Of a stretch of 47,251 bases of DNA, positions 43,025 to 47,251 are shown in pieces. The notes under the pieces were generated by a model. It made no database searches, had not been told where the DNA came from, and saw only the letters and a program-made list of their open reading frames with translations. The stretch's first letter is position 1. Every line of letters begins with the position of its first letter. Source of the DNA: Scytonema sp. RU_4_4 (GTDB lineage Bacteria > Cyanobacteriota > Cyanobacteriia > Cyanobacteriales > Nostocaceae); assembly GCA_012031965.1 (NCBI GenBank), contig JAAUSC010000031.1, forward strand, positions 1 to 47,251, read 5' to 3'. The position numbers and the translations under genes were made by a program.

Positions 43025-43957
43025 TCATAACACTTGTGCTCGTAACCATGCTCTTGGCAAAGCACGTAACTTTTGCCACTGAGGCACGTAAGCGCGTCGA
43101 GTGAACACATTGTAATCGTTGTGTTCAATGACAGTCAAAATTCGACTGTAATGCATCAGAGATGCCCACACAGGTAACCGAGCATCAGCAGATAAGTAAG
43201 AGATTCCCTTTTCTGCCTTGGCGTAAAATTGGCGTGCCCGTGCAATTTGAAAGCGCATCAGGGAGCGCCAGCGCTCATCCACCACTCCTTTCAACAAGTC
43301 TTGCTCTGTGTAGTTGAACCGTGCCAAGTCTTCTTGAGGAATATAAATCCGTCCCCGCTTTGCATCTTCCCCCACATCGCGCAGGATATTGGTGAGCTGA
43401 TGGGCTATTCCCAGAGTAATCGCTTCTTCTGTGGGGATATACGGCTGTTGATGGCGATTCCACGGAGACGTATTTGTAGAGGTGTCAACCCCCATTATTG
43501 CGGTTGACATTAAACCTACCGTGCCAGCAACGCGGTAACAGTAAAGGTGTAACTCCTCAAAGGTTTGGTAGCGACTGCGGTATAAGTCCATACGCTGACC
43601 AGCAATCATATCCCGAAAGGGCTGAATGTCTATCGGGAAACGCTGAACAGTATCTACCAGAGCGACATCAAGATTATCCAATGGATGTCCCGCAAAAATC
43701 CATTCCAGCTGCTGTTCCCACAAATCCAGAGTTTCTGGTGTGGTCATAGCAGATGCGGGACCATCCACGAGTTCGTCTGTACGCCGACACCAAGCATAAA
43801 TTGCCCAAATATGCTTGCGCTTTGGCTTGTCAACCAGCAAAGTGCCGATGTAAAAAGTCGTGGAATACTTGATTATAAGCTGGCGACAAAGTTTGTAGGA
43901 CTCGTCCACAGAGACCGGTGTTTTCATGCGAGGGATGGAATCAGGCAGTTGCAGCAT
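43025..43957 (-). CDS. crtB: Phytoene synthase CrtB
   Basis: CrtB joins two geranylgeranyl diphosphates into phytoene, the first step of carotenoid synthesis. From ATG 43957 the enzyme has 310 residues with both aspartate-rich motifs: WCRRTDELVDGPAS near 63-68 and HQLTNILRDVGEDAKRGRIY in the second half, plus YCYRVAGTVGLM. A longer frame to 44080 would overlap crtP by 44 bases. The family start MLQLPDS at 43957 is preferred and leaves a 79-base gap. It is the second gene of the crtP-crtB operon. Confidence 0.96.
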   Translation of the reverse strand: MLQLPDSIPRMKTPVSVDESYKLCRQLIIKYSTTFYIGTLLVDKPKRKHIWAIYAWCRRTDELVDGPASAMTTPETLDLWEQQLEWIFAGHPLDNLDVALVDTVQRFPIDIQPFRDMIAGQRMDLYRSRYQTFEELHLYCYRVAGTVGLMSTAIMGVDTSTNTSPWNRHQQPYIPTEEAITLGIAHQLTNILRDVGEDAKRGRIYIPQEDLARFNYTEQDLLKGVVDERWRSLMRFQIARARQFYAKAEKGISYLSADARLPVWASLMHYSRILTVIEHNDYNVFTRRAYVPQWQKLRALPRAWLRAQVL

Positions 43958-44036
43958 TCGTTGCAGGCTGAAGGGTTTGCGTTTGCAGGCTTTTTGAATT
44001 TGCCACCGGATGTGCCCCAGCAGTCGTGTAGCGGTC

Positions 44037-46183
<2,147 letters not shown>

Positions 46184-46903
46184 GTGCGTGATGATTTACA
46201 AGGATTAGAGATTAGTCAAAAAGAACTACAAAAATTGACTAATTTACCTGTGAACGATGAACTTATAATTCTTATTCATCCTATGAAAAGATTACTCAGT
46301 CAAATTATAGAACGAGCAAAAGGCTCTGAGGGTGCTACCGTAGTTTTTATTGGAATGACGATACTCGTTTTTAGTTATGCCACATTTGATATCATTATCC
46401 GATTATTTGCTCAGTGGGTGACTATGCCTTCCTGGCTACTATTAATAATATCGAGTTTTTCATTAGGAATTTTTATACAATTTTTATTGTATTTTTTATG
46501 GAAACAAAGAAGTCGCACTGTTAGTCAAAACATGACACATTCGTTAAAAATTCTCTTAAATGATGTTGATAGATATAATTCTGTTATCAAAGCCATAGAG
46601 ATCAACGACCAAATAGAAGCAGCTGGAAATCCAGGAGTGCTTTTGAAGGAAAGAAAGAAAGTCATAGAAGCACTAAAACTGACAAAAAACGATTTAGTTC
46701 GAGCATTAAAGACAGAAAGAATTTTAAGAGAGAACAAAAAATTTATTGTCAATAAATCAGAATTGTTTGCTGATAATTTAGCAACATTAACGGCAATACA
46801 AGTGAGCGAACAGGCTAGTGAACACGGACGATTGCTCAATGAAGCACTGCAGATTGCATTGGATGTGCAACAAGAAATGAAAAGTTTACAGAGTCAGGGC
46901 TAG
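46184..46903 (+). CDS. Membrane protein with two helices and a coiled-coil tail
   Basis: Starting at GTG 46184 behind an AAGAGG ribosome site, the 239-residue protein has hydrophobic spans at about 49-68 and 79-104 and a long charged, helical C-terminus (about 110-239) predicted to form a coiled coil, with EAAGNPGVLLKERKKVIEAL and ending MKSLQSQG. No catalytic motif is visible, and I recognise no family. It resembles bacterial membrane proteins that assemble through cytoplasmic helices, but that is shape only. Confidence 0.65.
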   Translation: MRDDLQGLEISQKELQKLTNLPVNDELIILIHPMKRLLSQIIERAKGSEGATVVFIGMTILVFSYATFDIIIRLFAQWVTMPSWLLLIISSFSLGIFIQFLLYFLWKQRSRTVSQNMTHSLKILLNDVDRYNSVIKAIEINDQIEAAGNPGVLLKERKKVIEALKLTKNDLVRALKTERILRENKKFIVNKSELFADNLATLTAIQVSEQASEHGRLLNEALQIALDVQQEMKSLQSQG

Positions 46904-46906
46904 TAG

Positions 46907-46970
46907 CAACGGATGAGCTATTTGTGGGAAACAGATAAACTATCTACTGCATCCGCTACGATATCCGTTG
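46907..46970. repeat. Inverted repeat between convergent genes
   Basis: CAACGGAT at 46907-46914 pairs with ATCCGTTG at 46963-46970, with a smaller AGATA-AAC-TATCT hairpin inside. Its place between two convergent genes suits a transcription barrier, though no clear T-run is present. Confidence 0.5.
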
Positions 46971-46990
46971 TTAGTCTTTGCAGAAAATTA

Positions 46991-47251
46991 TTATCTATGC
47001 TCTTGCAAAAAAGCCTTCACAGTTTGGTTAAACGCCTCAGGTTGCGTTAAAAAAGGCCAATGATTACCAGGAACTTGACAAATGCGTAAATTTTTCAGAT
47101 TGGTTTTGTAAGGTTGGAGTTGCCAATCTTTGCGATTAAGTCCTTTTTCTGACTGTACAAATAGGGTGGGGATGTGAACGGGGACTGTAAAACCAGGAAC
47201 CTGCATCACTTCCTCAAAAATTCTATCGCGAGCCGCGATGGTAAATTTACT
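46991..47251 (-). CDS. Alpha/beta hydrolase, C-terminal part (gene runs off the right edge)
   Basis: The last 86 residues of an alpha/beta hydrolase are visible: SKFTIAARDRIFEEVMQ, then VPVHIPTLFVQSEKGL (the strand before the acid residue) and VPGNHWPFLTQPEAF with the catalytic histidine in GNHW, ending at TAA 46991. The frame stays open to position 47251. The nucleophile elbow lies outside the window, so the substrate cannot be judged. Confidence 0.85.
   Translation of the reverse strand, partial: SKFTIAARDRIFEEVMQVPGFTVPVHIPTLFVQSEKGLNRKDWQLQPYKTNLKNLRICQVPGNHWPFLTQPEAFNQTVKAFLQEHR

Overview
The window comes from a filamentous, probably nostocalean, cyanobacterium. The palindrome GCGATCGC (HIP1) recurs every one to two kilobases over most of it. 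A phytoene desaturase-phytoene synthase pair (crtP-crtB) sits at the right end. Heptamer and hairpin repeats typical of Nostoc/Scytonema-like genomes fill the gaps. No species call is justified from the sequence alone.

Left part (1-16.5 kb): a truncated UGT-type glycosyltransferase meets an unrecognised partial gene at a shared CTAG. A 939-residue membrane protein follows, fusing a hexapeptide-repeat acyltransferase, an acyl carrier domain and an FkbH-type HAD/GNAT unit. Next come a lumenal or periplasmic TPR protein, ruvB, hisF, a small membrane protein, tRNA-Ala(GGC) and a 48-codon ORF. A TPR-CHAT caspase-like protein lies beside a secreted 178-residue protein, with a divergent membrane protein. 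After a relic of a Mu/TnsB-type transposase come panD with a metallo-beta-lactamase-fold protein that has lost its metal ligands, and an inorganic pyrophosphatase gene broken by a one-base deletion in a homopolymer.

Middle part (16.5-26.7 kb): a DUF362 gene and aspA form a minus-strand unit ending in a clear intrinsic terminator. On the plus strand, pgsA is followed by a small membrane protein, a TetR regulator and an MFS gene, headed by a strong palindromic operator. The MFS gene is cut in half and its end is a second, diverged copy of the pgsA 3' end, joined exactly at a HIP1 site. A UPF0175/DUF3368 toxin-antitoxin pair follows, flanked by 50-bp direct repeats. Then come a polyprenyl-phosphate-type glycosyltransferase and a tightly packed divergent pair of cell-wall enzymes (NlpC/P60 and a serine hydrolase).

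Right part (26.7-47.3 kb): an exopolysaccharide locus. GT2, Wzx-like flippase and Wzc-like kinase are on the minus strand. Wzy/WaaL-like ligase, three GT4 enzymes (one frameshifted) and a GH5 lipoprotein glycanase are on the plus strand, followed by a glycosyltransferase relic and a convergent WecG/TagA/CpsF enzyme. Together these could assemble, flip, polymerise, export and trim a surface glycan. HIP1 is sparse here, which fits transfer or rapid turnover. Beyond it lie a secreted barrel-like protein, a NatB-like amino-acid-binding lipoprotein, tRNA-Ser(GCU), crtB and crtP, a membrane/coiled-coil protein and the end of an alpha/beta hydrolase.

The most interesting features are the HIP1-joined pgsA/MFS chimera, the toxin-antitoxin cassette with flanking repeats, the metal-ligand-free MBL protein paired with panD, and the membrane LbH-ACP-FkbH fusion.
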